A stretch of DNA of 64,000 bases. Source: Gallionellales bacterium GWA2_60_18. GTDB lineage: Bacteria; Pseudomonadota; Gammaproteobacteria; Burkholderiales; Gallionellaceae. Below, one piece after another: positions 50,371 to 57,837 of this stretch. Both the position numbers and the translations under genes were made by a program. How positions within the stretch are numbered: the stretch's first letter is position 1; each line of letters begins with the position of its first letter. The stretch is from the NCBI GenBank assembly GCA_001801105.1, contig MGWS01000018.1, positions 174,813 to 238,812 of the forward strand. The letters are read 5' to 3'. Under the pieces are notes generated by a model. That model did no database searches. It was not told where the DNA came from and saw only the letters and a program-made list of their open reading frames with translations.

Positions 50371-50400
50371 TTGACAATTCCGGCGCGCCCTCCGCATAAT
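50371..50400 (+). promoter_or_regulatory. Sigma70-type promoter of the liv operon
   Basis: Perfect -35 TTGACA (50371-50376), 18-base spacer, -10 CATAAT (50395-50400). The livK start codon lies 26 bases after the -10, with AAGGGG between. The preceding terminator isolates it from the cytochrome gene. Confidence 0.75.
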
Positions 50401-50426
50401 CCGGGCACTTTTCCAAGGGGTCTGCC

Positions 50427-51635
50427 ATGCCATTCCGTTTCGCACGTCCGCTGTTGCCTGCCATCCTGACGCTGTCGCTGGTCGCCTGCGGCAATTCTTC
50501 CAACGAACAGGCCGCCATGCCTGCCCAGACTGCGGCATCCACGCCGACCGAATCTGCCATGGTGCTGACGGTGCGCATCGGCGCATCCGCGCCGCTCACC
50601 GGGCCGCAGGCACACATCGGCAAGGACAATGAGAACGGCACGCGCATGGCGATCGAGGATGCCAACGCCAGAGGCATCAGCATCGGCGGCCAGAAGGTGC
50701 ATTTCGAGCTACTCAGCGAAGATGATCAGACCGACCCCAAGACCGCCACCATCGTGGCGCAGAAACTGGTGGATGCCAAAGTCAACGGTGTGATCGGCCA
50801 CCTGAATTCCGGCACTACCATCCCCGCCTCGCGCATCTATCACGACAACGGCATCCCGCAGATATCTCCCTCGGCCACCGCCGTGGCCTACACCGCGCAG
50901 GGCTTCAACACCGCATTCCGGGTGATGGCCAACGACGGCCAGCAAGGCAAGGTGCTGGGTGAGTTCGCCACAAAGAAACTGGGGGCGAAAAAGATTGCGG
51001 TGATCGACGACCGCACCGCCTACGGCCAGGGCCTGGCGGATGAATTTGTCAAGTCTGCCAAGGCCAGCGGCGCACAGATCGTGGCTCACGAATACACCAC
51101 CGACAAGGCGGTGGATTTCACTGCCGTGTTGACCCTGATCAAGGGCAAAAAGCCTGATCTGATCTTCTTTGGCGGCATGGATCCGCAGGGCGCGCCCATG
51201 CTCAAGCAGATGAAGGCGCTGGGAATCCCCGCCAAATTCGTGATGGGTGACGGTGGCTATACACCCAAGCTGATCGAGAACGGTGGGGCGGCGGCGGAAG
51301 GCGCCTATGCCTCGCTGCCTGGCGTGCCGCTGGATATGATGCCGGGCGGCAAGGATTTCGCGCAGCGCTACGAGGCGCAGTTCAAGCAGCCGATCCAGCT
51401 GTATGCGCCGTATTGCTACGATGCGGTCAACGTGATGATAGCGGCGATGCAGAAAGCCGATTCGGCCGAGCCAGCCAAATACCTGCCGTTGCTGGGCGGC
51501 ATCTCGCACGATGGCGTGACGGCGAAGATACAATTCGACGAAAAGGGCGACCTCAAGGGCGGTGCCGTGACCTTGTACCAGGTACAGCAGGGCAAGTGGC
51601 AGGCGCTGGAAACATTGGGTGCTGCGGCACAGTGA
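50427..51635 (+). CDS. livK: Branched-chain amino acid ABC transporter, substrate-binding lipoprotein
   Basis: 402 residues. Signal peptide with lipobox SLVAC (Cys21). The Leu/Ile/Val-binding fold is seen in RIGASAPLTGPQAHIGKDNE, GVIGHLNSGTTIPASRIYHD and IAVIDDRTAYGQGLADEFVK. First gene of livKHMGF, complete in the window, with a strong promoter upstream. Specificity for Leu, Ile and Val follows from family and is not proven; some homologues bind urea or other amides. Confidence 0.92.
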   Translation: MPFRFARPLLPAILTLSLVACGNSSNEQAAMPAQTAASTPTESAMVLTVRIGASAPLTGPQAHIGKDNENGTRMAIEDANARGISIGGQKVHFELLSEDDQTDPKTATIVAQKLVDAKVNGVIGHLNSGTTIPASRIYHDNGIPQISPSATAVAYTAQGFNTAFRVMANDGQQGKVLGEFATKKLGAKKIAVIDDRTAYGQGLADEFVKSAKASGAQIVAHEYTTDKAVDFTAVLTLIKGKKPDLIFFGGMDPQGAPMLKQMKALGIPAKFVMGDGGYTPKLIENGGAAAEGAYASLPGVPLDMMPGGKDFAQRYEAQFKQPIQLYAPYCYDAVNVMIAAMQKADSAEPAKYLPLLGGISHDGVTAKIQFDEKGDLKGGAVTLYQVQQGKWQALETLGAAAQ

Positions 51636-51695
51636 TGCGGCAGCCGTAAAACACGAGACGACACGTTAACAGCGTGTCGTTTTTGTTTGGTAAAC

Positions 51696-52619
51696 ATGGA
51701 AACCTTCCTTCAGCAGATCATCAACGGCCTGATACAGGGCAGCGTGTATGCGCTGGTCGCGCTCGGTTACACCATGGTGTACGGCATCCTCGGCCTGATC
51801 AACTTCGCCCACGGTGAGGTGGTGATGGTCGGTGCGATGCTGTCGCTGACCGCACTGACCGCACTGCTCGGCTGGGGCGTGCCGCCGGCGCTGGCGCTGG
51901 CGCTCGGCTTGCTGTTTGCGATGCTGGGCTGCATGGTGCTGGGCTACGGCATCGAGCGCGTCGCCTACCGTCCGTTGCGCCATGCGCCGCGCCTGGCGCC
52001 GCTGATCACCGCGATCGGCATGTCCATGGTGTTGCAGAACCTGGCCATGATGATCTGGGGGCGTGAATACCATGCCTTCCCGCAATTGATCGACAACACC
52101 CCGCACGTCATCGCCGGCGCCATCGTCAACGACATCCAGATCGTCATCTTCCTCGCGGCGCTGGGCATCATGGCCGGGCTGATGTTCGTGGTGCACCGTA
52201 CCCGCCTCGGGCGCGCGATGCGCGCGGTGGCCGAAAACCAGCACGCCGCGCAACTGATGGGCGTGGACATCAACCGCGTGGTCTCCATCACCTTCATGCT
52301 CGGCTCGGCGATGGCCGCCGTGGCCGGATTGATGGTGAGCGCAAACTACGGGATCGCGCATTACTACATGGGCTTTCTGCTCGGCCTGAAGGCCTTCACC
52401 GCCGCCGTGCTGGGCGGCATCGGCAACCTGCGCGGCGCGATGCTGGGCGGAATGTTGCTGGGGCTGATCGAGAGCCTGGGCGCGGGCTACATCGGCGACC
52501 TGACCGGCGGCTTCATGGGCAGCAACTATCAGGACGTGTTCGCCTTCTTCGTGCTGATCGCGGTGCTGGTATTCAGGCCGTCCGGCCTGCTGGGAGAGCG
52601 CATTGCCGAACGCGCGTAA
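51696..52619 (+). CDS. livH: Branched-chain amino acid ABC transporter permease LivH
   Basis: 307 residues from ATG 51696 (METFLQQIINGLIQGSVYAL). Eight or so membrane helices; family sequence MVYGILGLINFAHGEVVMVG, ERVAYRPLRHAPRLAPLITA, MAAVAGLMVSANYG and GGIGNLRGAMLGG. Forms the membrane channel with LivM. The end overlaps the livM start by 17 bases. The short gap before it contains a small inverted repeat ACACG...CGTGT. Confidence 0.94.
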   Translation: METFLQQIINGLIQGSVYALVALGYTMVYGILGLINFAHGEVVMVGAMLSLTALTALLGWGVPPALALALGLLFAMLGCMVLGYGIERVAYRPLRHAPRLAPLITAIGMSMVLQNLAMMIWGREYHAFPQLIDNTPHVIAGAIVNDIQIVIFLAALGIMAGLMFVVHRTRLGRAMRAVAENQHAAQLMGVDINRVVSITFMLGSAMAAVAGLMVSANYGIAHYYMGFLLGLKAFTAAVLGGIGNLRGAMLGGMLLGLIESLGAGYIGDLTGGFMGSNYQDVFAFFVLIAVLVFRPSGLLGERIAERA

Positions 52620-53760
52620 ATTCAAGTTTTCGCTCCCCTCGCCCGCAGGCGGGAGAGGGGTTGGGGGAGAGGGAAGCCGGACGCTGAAATTCTGGCTGCT
52701 GTTCGCCGCGTTGCTGCTCCTGCCCTTCGTCATCGACGCGCTGCTCGGGCGCGGCTGGGTGCGCATCGCGGATTTCGCCCTGCTCTACATCATGCTGGCG
52801 CTCGGGCTGAACATCGTGGTGGGCTATGCGGGCCTGCTCGATCTTGGCTACATCGCATTCTTTGCGGTAGGCGCGTATTGCTACGCGCTGGCCGGCTCGC
52901 CACAACTGGCGCTTGCCTTCCCGCTGCTGTTTCCGGAAGGCGCGCACCTGTCATTCTGGCTCGTCCTGCCGCTGGCTGCCTTGCTGGCGGGCGGGTTCGG
53001 CGTGTTGCTTGGCGCGCCGACGCTACGCCTGCGCGGCGACTACCTGGCCATCGTCACGCTCGGCTTCGGCGAGATCATCCGCATCTTCCTGAACAACCTG
53101 AACGCGCCGGTCAACCTGACCAACGGCCCGCAGGGCATCAGCCGTATCGATCCGGTCAGCGTGGCCGGCGCATCGCTGAATAGCTCGCAGGAAATCCTCG
53201 GCATCACGCTACCCTCGGTACACCTGTATTTTTACCTGTTCCTTGCCATCGCCGCATTGGCGATATTCGTTTCGCACCGGCTCGAAGGGTCGCGCATCGG
53301 CCGTGCCTGGATGGCGATCCGCGAGGACGAGATCGCCGCCGCCGCGATGGGCATCGACACGCGCAACCTCAAGCTGCTGGCCTTCGCGATGGGTGCCACG
53401 TTCGGCGGCGTGTCCGGTGCATTGTTCGCCGGATTCCAGAGCTTCGTCAGCCCGGAGAGCTTCAGCCTGATGGAATCCATCATGGTGCTGTGCATGGTGG
53501 TGCTGGGCGGCATGGGCAACATCGCCGGCGTGATCCTCGGCGCCATCCTGCTGGCACTGCTGCCGGAAGCGCTGCGCCATGGTGCAGCGCCCTTGCAGCA
53601 AGCCCTGTTCGGCCAGATCATCATCGATCCGGAGAGCCTGCGCATGCTGCTGTTCGGCGGTGCCTTGATCGTGATGATGCTGTATCGCCCGGCCGGGCTG
53701 CTGCCATCGAAGGTGCGGCGCCGTGAGCTGGATACCGATGAAGTGACGGAAACGGCATGA
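52603..53760 (+). CDS. livM: Branched-chain amino acid ABC transporter permease LivM
   Basis: 385 residues beginning MPNARKFKFS at TTG 52603, with GGGAGAG about 6 bases upstream. N-terminal residues of about 11-24 (LPSPAGGRGVGGEGS) come from an in-frame palindromic repeat ahead of the first membrane helix (FWLLFAALLLLPFVIDALLG). The LivM core is normal: LGLNIVVGYAGLLDLGYIAF, LRLRGDYLAIVTLGFGEIIR, AWMAIREDEIAAAAMGI. Without the repeat the cytoplasmic N-terminus would be short, so the insertion is probably harmless. Ends ATGA into livG. Confidence 0.93.
   Translation: MPNARKFKFSLPSPAGGRGVGGEGSRTLKFWLLFAALLLLPFVIDALLGRGWVRIADFALLYIMLALGLNIVVGYAGLLDLGYIAFFAVGAYCYALAGSPQLALAFPLLFPEGAHLSFWLVLPLAALLAGGFGVLLGAPTLRLRGDYLAIVTLGFGEIIRIFLNNLNAPVNLTNGPQGISRIDPVSVAGASLNSSQEILGITLPSVHLYFYLFLAIAALAIFVSHRLEGSRIGRAWMAIREDEIAAAAMGIDTRNLKLLAFAMGATFGGVSGALFAGFQSFVSPESFSLMESIMVLCMVVLGGMGNIAGVILGAILLALLPEALRHGAAPLQQALFGQIIIDPESLRMLLFGGALIVMMLYRPAGLLPSKVRRRELDTDEVTETA
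52635..52660. repeat. 26-bp palindrome in the livM N-terminus
   Basis: CCCCTCGCCCGC-AG-GCGGGAGAGGGG, in frame within livM and near the livH stop. An identical 26-mer occurs at the end of livG (54532-54557). Confidence 0.9.
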
Positions 53761-54566
53761 TGCAGACAGACATGACAGCGCTGCTACAGCTGAATGCCAT
53801 CGGCAAGCAATTCGGCGGCCTGCGCGCGCTGGATGACGTGTCGCTACGCATCCGGCGCGGCGAGATATACGGCCTGATCGGGCCGAACGGCGCAGGCAAG
53901 ACCACGCTATTCAATGTCATCACCGGCCTGTACCAGCCGAGCGCGGGCGAATTCCGCTTCGATGGCAACGATTATCGCGGCGCCAAACCGCATGTCCTCG
54001 CCCGCGCCGGCATCGCGCGCACCTTCCAGAACATCCGCCTGTTCGCCAACCTCAGCGCGCTGGAGAACGTGATGATCGGGCGCCATGTGCGTACCCGCGC
54101 CGGGGTGTTCGGCGCATTGCTGCACGACCGCGGCACGCGCGACGAGGAACGCGCCATCACGCAGCGTGCGCGCGAACTGTTGCGTTACGTGGGCGTGGAG
54201 CGGGACGAGCATACGCTGGCCAAACATCTTTCCTACGGCGAACAGCGCCGTCTCGAGATCGCCCGTGCGCTGGCGACTGAGCCGCAGCTGCTCGCGCTGG
54301 ACGAGCCTGCCGCCGGCATGAACGCCACCGAGACCGGGAGCCTCAAGGTGCTGCTGCAGACCATCCGCACCGATGGCGTTACGGTGCTGCTGATCGAACA
54401 TGACGTGAAATTCATCATGGGGCTGTGCGACCGCGTTGCGGTGCTGGACTATGGCAAAAAGATCGCCGAAGGCATGCCGGAAGAGGTGCGCAACGATCCT
54501 GCGGTGATCGACGCTTATCTGGGACAAGAAACCCCTCGCCCGCAGGCGGGAGAGGGGCAGGGGTGA
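53757..54566 (+). CDS. livG: Branched-chain amino acid ABC transporter ATPase LivG
   Basis: 269 residues. Walker A IGPNGAGKTTLFN, ABC signature LSYGEQRRLEIARAL, Walker B LLALDEPAAGMN, and the LivG-type segment GIARTFQNIRLFANLSALEN. The last 11 residues, ETPRPQAGEGQ plus G, are encoded by the 26-bp palindromic repeat; the family normally ends at about AYLG. Start overlaps livM by four bases. Confidence 0.94.
   Translation: MMQTDMTALLQLNAIGKQFGGLRALDDVSLRIRRGEIYGLIGPNGAGKTTLFNVITGLYQPSAGEFRFDGNDYRGAKPHVLARAGIARTFQNIRLFANLSALENVMIGRHVRTRAGVFGALLHDRGTRDEERAITQRARELLRYVGVERDEHTLAKHLSYGEQRRLEIARALATEPQLLALDEPAAGMNATETGSLKVLLQTIRTDGVTVLLIEHDVKFIMGLCDRVAVLDYGKKIAEGMPEEVRNDPAVIDAYLGQETPRPQAGEGQG
54532..54557. 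repeat. 26-bp palindrome at the end of livG
   Basis: Identical to the copy at 52635-52660. It supplies the C-terminal codons of livG; the following GGGGTGAGGGG supplies both the livG stop and the ribosome binding region of livF. Confidence 0.9.
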
Positions 54567-54575
54567 GGGGCTTTG

Positions 54576-55307
54576 ATGATGCATGAAACCAACTCTGCAC
54601 CCCTGCTCGAAGTGCGCGATCTCAGGGTCTCCTACGGCGGCATCCATGCGGTGAAAGGCATCGATCTGCATATCGGCCCGGGCGAACTGGTCACGCTGAT
54701 CGGCAGCAACGGCGCGGGCAAGAGCACCACACTGAAGACGCTGGCGGGACTACTGCATCCGTCCGGCGGGCAGATACATTATGACGGCAAGAGCCTGCAC
54801 AACGTCGCGGCGCACCGGCGCGCGGGTATGGGCATCGCATTGGTGCCGGAAGGGCGCGGTGTATTCGCGCGCCTGACGGTGGAAGAGAACCTGCTGATGG
54901 GCGCATACAGCCGCGACGACGCGCCCGAAATCGCGGCAGACCTGGCGCGCATGTACGAGCTGTTCCCGCGCCTGGCCGAGCGCCGCGGGCAACTGGCCGG
55001 AACGCTCTCCGGTGGCGAACAGCAGATGGTCGCGATGGCGCGCGCGCTGATGAGCCGCCCGCGCCTGCTGATGCTGGACGAACCCAGCATGGGGCTGGCG
55101 CCGCTGATGGTGCAAAAGATATTCGAAACCATCCGCGACATCGCCGCGCTCGGCATGAGCATCCTGCTGGTCGAGCAGAACGCGAAACTCGCCCTGCAGG
55201 TCGCACAGCGCGGCTATGTGATGGAAAGCGGGACGATCACCCTGTCGGGCGCGGCGGGCGAGTTGCTGGGGAGCGATGCGGTGCAGCGGGCATATCTGGG
55301 GGCTTGA
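54576..55307 (+). CDS. livF: Branched-chain amino acid ABC transporter ATPase LivF
   Basis: 243 residues from ATG 54576; an adjacent ATG at 54579 is equally possible and a TTG at 54573 less so. Walker A IGSNGAGKSTTLKTLAG, signature LSGGEQQMVAMARAL, Walker B LLMLDEPSMGLAP, LivF-type MGIALVPEGRGVFARLTVEE. Its Shine-Dalgarno GAGGGG lies in repeat-derived sequence. Last gene of the operon; the 84 bases to the convergent permease gene hold no clear terminator. Confidence 0.94.
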   Translation: MMHETNSAPLLEVRDLRVSYGGIHAVKGIDLHIGPGELVTLIGSNGAGKSTTLKTLAGLLHPSGGQIHYDGKSLHNVAAHRRAGMGIALVPEGRGVFARLTVEENLLMGAYSRDDAPEIAADLARMYELFPRLAERRGQLAGTLSGGEQQMVAMARALMSRPRLLMLDEPSMGLAPLMVQKIFETIRDIAALGMSILLVEQNAKLALQVAQRGYVMESGTITLSGAAGELLGSDAVQRAYLGA

Positions 55308-55391
55308 ACGCAATAATCTGCTGGCAGAGTGTGGCTGCTGATCTCGGCTTTCACACCTTGCCTGCCGTCAACAATGAGCCTTGGCTTTGGC

Positions 55392-56189
55392 TCACCCCAG
55401 CACCTTCAACAGCAACTTCGTCGCCAACACGATCAGCAGCACGGCGAACAGCTTGCGCAGCAATTCCACTTTCATGCGGTGTGCGGCCTTCGCTCCCAGC
55501 GGTGCGGTGAGCACGCTGGCGAGCGCGACCCAGAACAGGGCGGGCAGGTAGACGTAGCCGAGATGCATTTCCGGCAGGCCGCCGGTATGCGCGCCACCGG
55601 CGATGTAGCCGAGCGTGCCGCCGACGGCGATGGGGAAGCCGATGGCGGAGGCGGTGCCGATGGCGTGGCGTATCGGGACGTTGCACCAGATGAGGAAGGG
55701 CACGATGATCGTGCCGCCGCCGATGGAGACCAGGCTGCTGATCCATCCGGTGAGGGTGCCCGCGAACGTCATGCCTGCCGTGCCGGGTAACTGGCGCGAG
55801 GGGTGCGGGGTCTTGCCGAGCAGGATCTGCGCGGCGGCGAAATAGACGAACAGGGTGAAGAAGATGCCCAGCCCGCGCGCGGGGATGGATGAGGCGAACA
55901 GTGCGCCCAGCGCGGTGCCGAGCAGGATACCGGGGGTGATGCGGCGCACGACCTGCCAGTTCACCGCGCCGTGCTGGTGGTGTTTGCGCAGGCTGGAGAG
56001 CGAGGTGAAGATGATGGTCGCCATCGAGGTGCCGAGGGCGAGATGCAAGGTGTATTCGGCGCCGAAGCGCTGGGCGTCGTACAGCATCAGCAGCACCGGC
56101 ACCAGCACCAGCCCGCCGCCGACGCCGAACAGGCCGGCGAGGAAGCCGGTGATGGCGCCGAGTGTCAGATAAGCCGCATACCATTCCAT
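55392..56189 (-). CDS. TauE/SafE-family sulfite exporter-like permease
   Basis: 265 residues starting MEWYAAYLTLGAITGFLAGL. Eight or so membrane helices; family repeat signatures GVGGGLVLVPVLLMLY and, in the second half, SLVSIGGGTIIVPFLIWCNV and ASAIGFPIAVGGTLGYIAGG. Relatives export sulfite, sulfoacetate or related anions; substrate not assigned. Its start overlaps the EVE gene's stop by one base (TGATG), so it is translationally coupled to it. Confidence 0.88.
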   Translation of the reverse strand: MEWYAAYLTLGAITGFLAGLFGVGGGLVLVPVLLMLYDAQRFGAEYTLHLALGTSMATIIFTSLSSLRKHHQHGAVNWQVVRRITPGILLGTALGALFASSIPARGLGIFFTLFVYFAAAQILLGKTPHPSRQLPGTAGMTFAGTLTGWISSLVSIGGGTIIVPFLIWCNVPIRHAIGTASAIGFPIAVGGTLGYIAGGAHTGGLPEMHLGYVYLPALFWVALASVLTAPLGAKAAHRMKVELLRKLFAVLLIVLATKLLLKVLG

Positions 56190-56653
56190 CAGCTTTTCAC
56201 CAGACGTGTCGTGATGAACTTCCACTCCGCCGGGTCGAGCGGCGTGATGGACAGGCGGTTGCCTTTTTGCAGCGTGCGCATGCGCGCCAGTTCGGGATGC
56301 CGGCGCAGTTCGGCGATGGGGATGAGCGCGACCTTCTGCAGCAGCTGCACATCCACGTTGATCCAGCGCGGCTGTTCCGGCATGCTCTTCGGCTCGAAGT
56401 AGCAGCTCTCCGGGTCGAACTGCGTGGCGTCGGGATAAGCGTGGCTGGCGACGCGCGCGATGCCGGCGATGCCGGGTTCGGCGCAGTTGGAGTGGTAGAA
56501 CAGCACGCCGTCGCCGACCTGCATCTGGTCGCGCATGAAGTTGCGCGCCTGATAGTTGCGCACGCCGTACCAGGCTACGGTCTGCCCCGGCATTGCGGCG
56601 AGATCGTCGATGCTGCAATCGGAAGGTTCGGATTTCATCAGCCAGTAGCGCAT
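56189..56653 (-). CDS. EVE domain protein
   Basis: 154 residues from ATG 56653 (MRYWLMKSEPSDCSIDDLAA). EVE domain, a PUA-like fold thought to bind modified bases in DNA or RNA: AWYGVRNYQARNFMRDQMQV, GDGVLFYHSNCAEPGIAGIA, DPESCYFEPKSMPEQPRWIN. Small EVE proteins of this thymocyte-protein type are common near zapA and 6S RNA in proteobacteria. An earlier in-frame start (56668) is possible. Confidence 0.9.
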   Translation of the reverse strand: MRYWLMKSEPSDCSIDDLAAMPGQTVAWYGVRNYQARNFMRDQMQVGDGVLFYHSNCAEPGIAGIARVASHAYPDATQFDPESCYFEPKSMPEQPRWINVDVQLLQKVALIPIAELRRHPELARMRTLQKGNRLSITPLDPAEWKFITTRLVKS

Positions 56654-56670
56654 GTTCCCTGTCCGCAAAC

Positions 56671-56697
56671 AAAAAGTGCGACCATAAAGGTCGCACT
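56671..56697 (-). terminator. Intrinsic terminator after 6S RNA
   Basis: Minus-strand stem AGTGCGACC / GGTCGCACT (56697-56689 with 56683-56675), five-base loop, followed by TTTTTGTTTG. It ends 6S RNA transcription 18 bases before the EVE start codon. Confidence 0.9.
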
Positions 56698-56699
56698 GG

Positions 56700-56883
56700 A
56701 ATCAAGCCCCCCGCCTGTGCCGTTGACCCAATATCTTGAACCTGGGTTCAAGTGGGCAACTTCCCGGTCACATCAGGTACGTCCGCAAGGGACGCGCACA
56801 ACAGTGACATTGAGGGTCGCGGCCTTAAGCATAGCTTATTGGTTCAAAGAATTATGGGCCTGACGAACACCGCAGGGGACAAC
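56700..56883 (-). ncRNA. ssrS: 6S RNA
   Basis: Minus-strand transcript between zapA and the EVE gene, the conserved proteobacterial place of 6S RNA. Recognisable parts: 5' stem CCCCTGCGGTGTTCGTCAGG, central open bubble around AAGGCCGCGACCCTCAATG, stem GCGTCCCTTGCGGACG, TTGAACCCAGGTTCAAG hairpin and 3' closing strand GGCACAGGCGGGGGGC. It mimics an open promoter and sequesters sigma70 RNA polymerase. An intrinsic terminator follows. Ends are approximate; processing from the zapA transcript is possible. Confidence 0.88.
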
Positions 56884-57195
56884 TCAGAACAGCGTATCCT
56901 GATCGGCCAGAGCCTCGTCTATCGCTGTCTCCATGGAATTCATTCTACGCTTAAACTCCGCGAGGTCAAATCCGCGCCCGACCTTGATGGTGAGCAGTTC
57001 GTGGGCGATGTTGAGCGCCGCCATCAGGGCGATGCGCTCGACGCTGGCGATCTTGCCGGCGTCGCGGATGTCGCGCATCTTCTTGTCCAGATAGGCCACC
57101 GCATCGAGCAATTCGCCGCGCTCCTCCTCGGGGCAGGCGACGCGCAACTCGCGGTCGAGCAGCTTGATGTCCAGGGTCTTGGTTGTGGCGCTCAT
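56884..57195 (-). CDS. zapA: Cell division protein ZapA
   Basis: 103 residues starting MSATTKTLDIKLLDRELRVA. Cross-links FtsZ filaments; globular N-terminal domain (RELRVACPEEERGELLDAVA, YLDKKMRDIRD) then a coiled-coil C-terminus (ALMAALNIAHELLTI, FKRRMNSMETAIDEAL). Located between the ZapB-like gene and 6S RNA, which it precedes by two bases. Overlaps the upstream gene by four bases (ATGA). Confidence 0.92.
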   Translation of the reverse strand: MSATTKTLDIKLLDRELRVACPEEERGELLDAVAYLDKKMRDIRDAGKIASVERIALMAALNIAHELLTIKVGRGFDLAEFKRRMNSMETAIDEALADQDTLF

Positions 57196-57392
57196 GGGGT
57201 GTTTTCGGGAAGGGCGGCCAGCAAATTCTCCAGACGCGACTTCGCCGTCTCGATCTTGTCGCTGCACTGGCGGTTGCCGCTGAGTGCGTGCGCCAACTCC
57301 TGGCGCAGTTGGTGATTCTCCGCGCGCAATTTGCCGCTGACTTGTATCAGCTGCATCAACTTGCCTTCCAACGCGTTCAGTTCGCTTTCCAT
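57192..57392 (-). CDS. Small ZapB-like coiled-coil protein
   Basis: 66 residues from ATG 57392 (MESELNALEGKLMQLIQVSG), almost entirely one coiled coil with leucines at heptad positions (LRAENHQLRQELAHAL). It resembles the short coiled-coil proteins (TIGR02449 or ZapB type) that precede zapA in proteobacteria and probably bind ZapA. No ribosome binding site lies before ATG 57392, where a promoter places transcription start; the alternative ATG at residue 13 has GGAAGG seven bases upstream. A TTG at 57428 is less likely. Confidence 0.75.
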   Translation of the reverse strand: MESELNALEGKLMQLIQVSGKLRAENHQLRQELAHALSGNRQCSDKIETAKSRLENLLAALPENTP

Positions 57393-57398
57393 ATTCTG

Positions 57399-57428
57399 AC
57401 TATAATTTGAAAAGTGCTGATAAGTCAA
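57399..57428 (-). promoter_or_regulatory. Sigma70-type promoter of the zapB-like/zapA/6S unit
   Basis: Minus strand: TTGACT (57428-57423), 18-base spacer, TATAGT (57404-57399). Six bases then separate it from ATG 57392, so the predicted transcript would start at or next to the start codon, i.e. leaderless. Confidence 0.65.
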
Positions 57429-57519
57429 ACGCTAACGCGGACTTGTGCAAGCGGTTTGTAGGGGCGCGCGCGTCGCTTCAACAAGGCGCGGCAGGGTTAT
57501 GGTAAAGTGCGCGCCGCTT

Positions 57520-57692
57520 TAAGGTTCCCGTCTGCACGCAGACGGGTTAAACGGGAAACAGGTGAGGGAATACCCCGATGCCTGTGCTGCCCCCGCAACG
57601 GTAAGCGAGTGCGGATCTGCCAACATGCCACTGTGAGCAATCATGGGAAGGCGGCAGATCAAGACTCGCGAGCCCGGAGACCGGCCTTGGGC
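57520..57692 (+). promoter_or_regulatory. Cobalamin riboswitch
   Basis: AdoCbl-type aptamer upstream of btuB. Visible elements: GGTTCCCGTCTGCACGCAGA hairpin, GGGAAACAGGTG, the B12 box CCTGTGCTGCCCCCGCAACGG followed by TAAGCGA, GCCACTG, GGGAAGGCGGCAG and the closing GCGAGCCCGGAGACCGGCC. The conserved order and sequence are unmistakable. Downstream to the btuB start are 145 bases containing the likely expression platform. It should repress the whole btuB-to-cobQ operon when cobalamin is plentiful. The stretch from 57429 to 57519 before it holds only promoter-like sequence. Confidence 0.92.
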
Positions 57693-57798
57693 GAGGTTCA
57701 GGAAATGCTGCGGGAGGCGGCATGGACGGTCGTCATCCGATGCTTCAAGTCGCACGCCTGCCCTTTTTCTCCCTCCGCATTTCCTGTGTTCAATAACG

Positions 57799-57821
57799 TT
57801 CCAACGGGGTCGCTTGGAACT
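57799..57821 (+). promoter_or_regulatory. Hairpin before the btuB ribosome binding site
   Basis: Perfect 7-bp arms GTTCCAA (57799-57805) and TTGGAAC (57815-57821), nine-base loop, placed 16 bases upstream of the btuB start and just before CAGGAAAG. Candidate part of the riboswitch expression platform; no T-run, so translation control is more likely than termination. Confidence 0.45.
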
Positions 57822-57837
57822 TGTTCAGGAAAGCACA

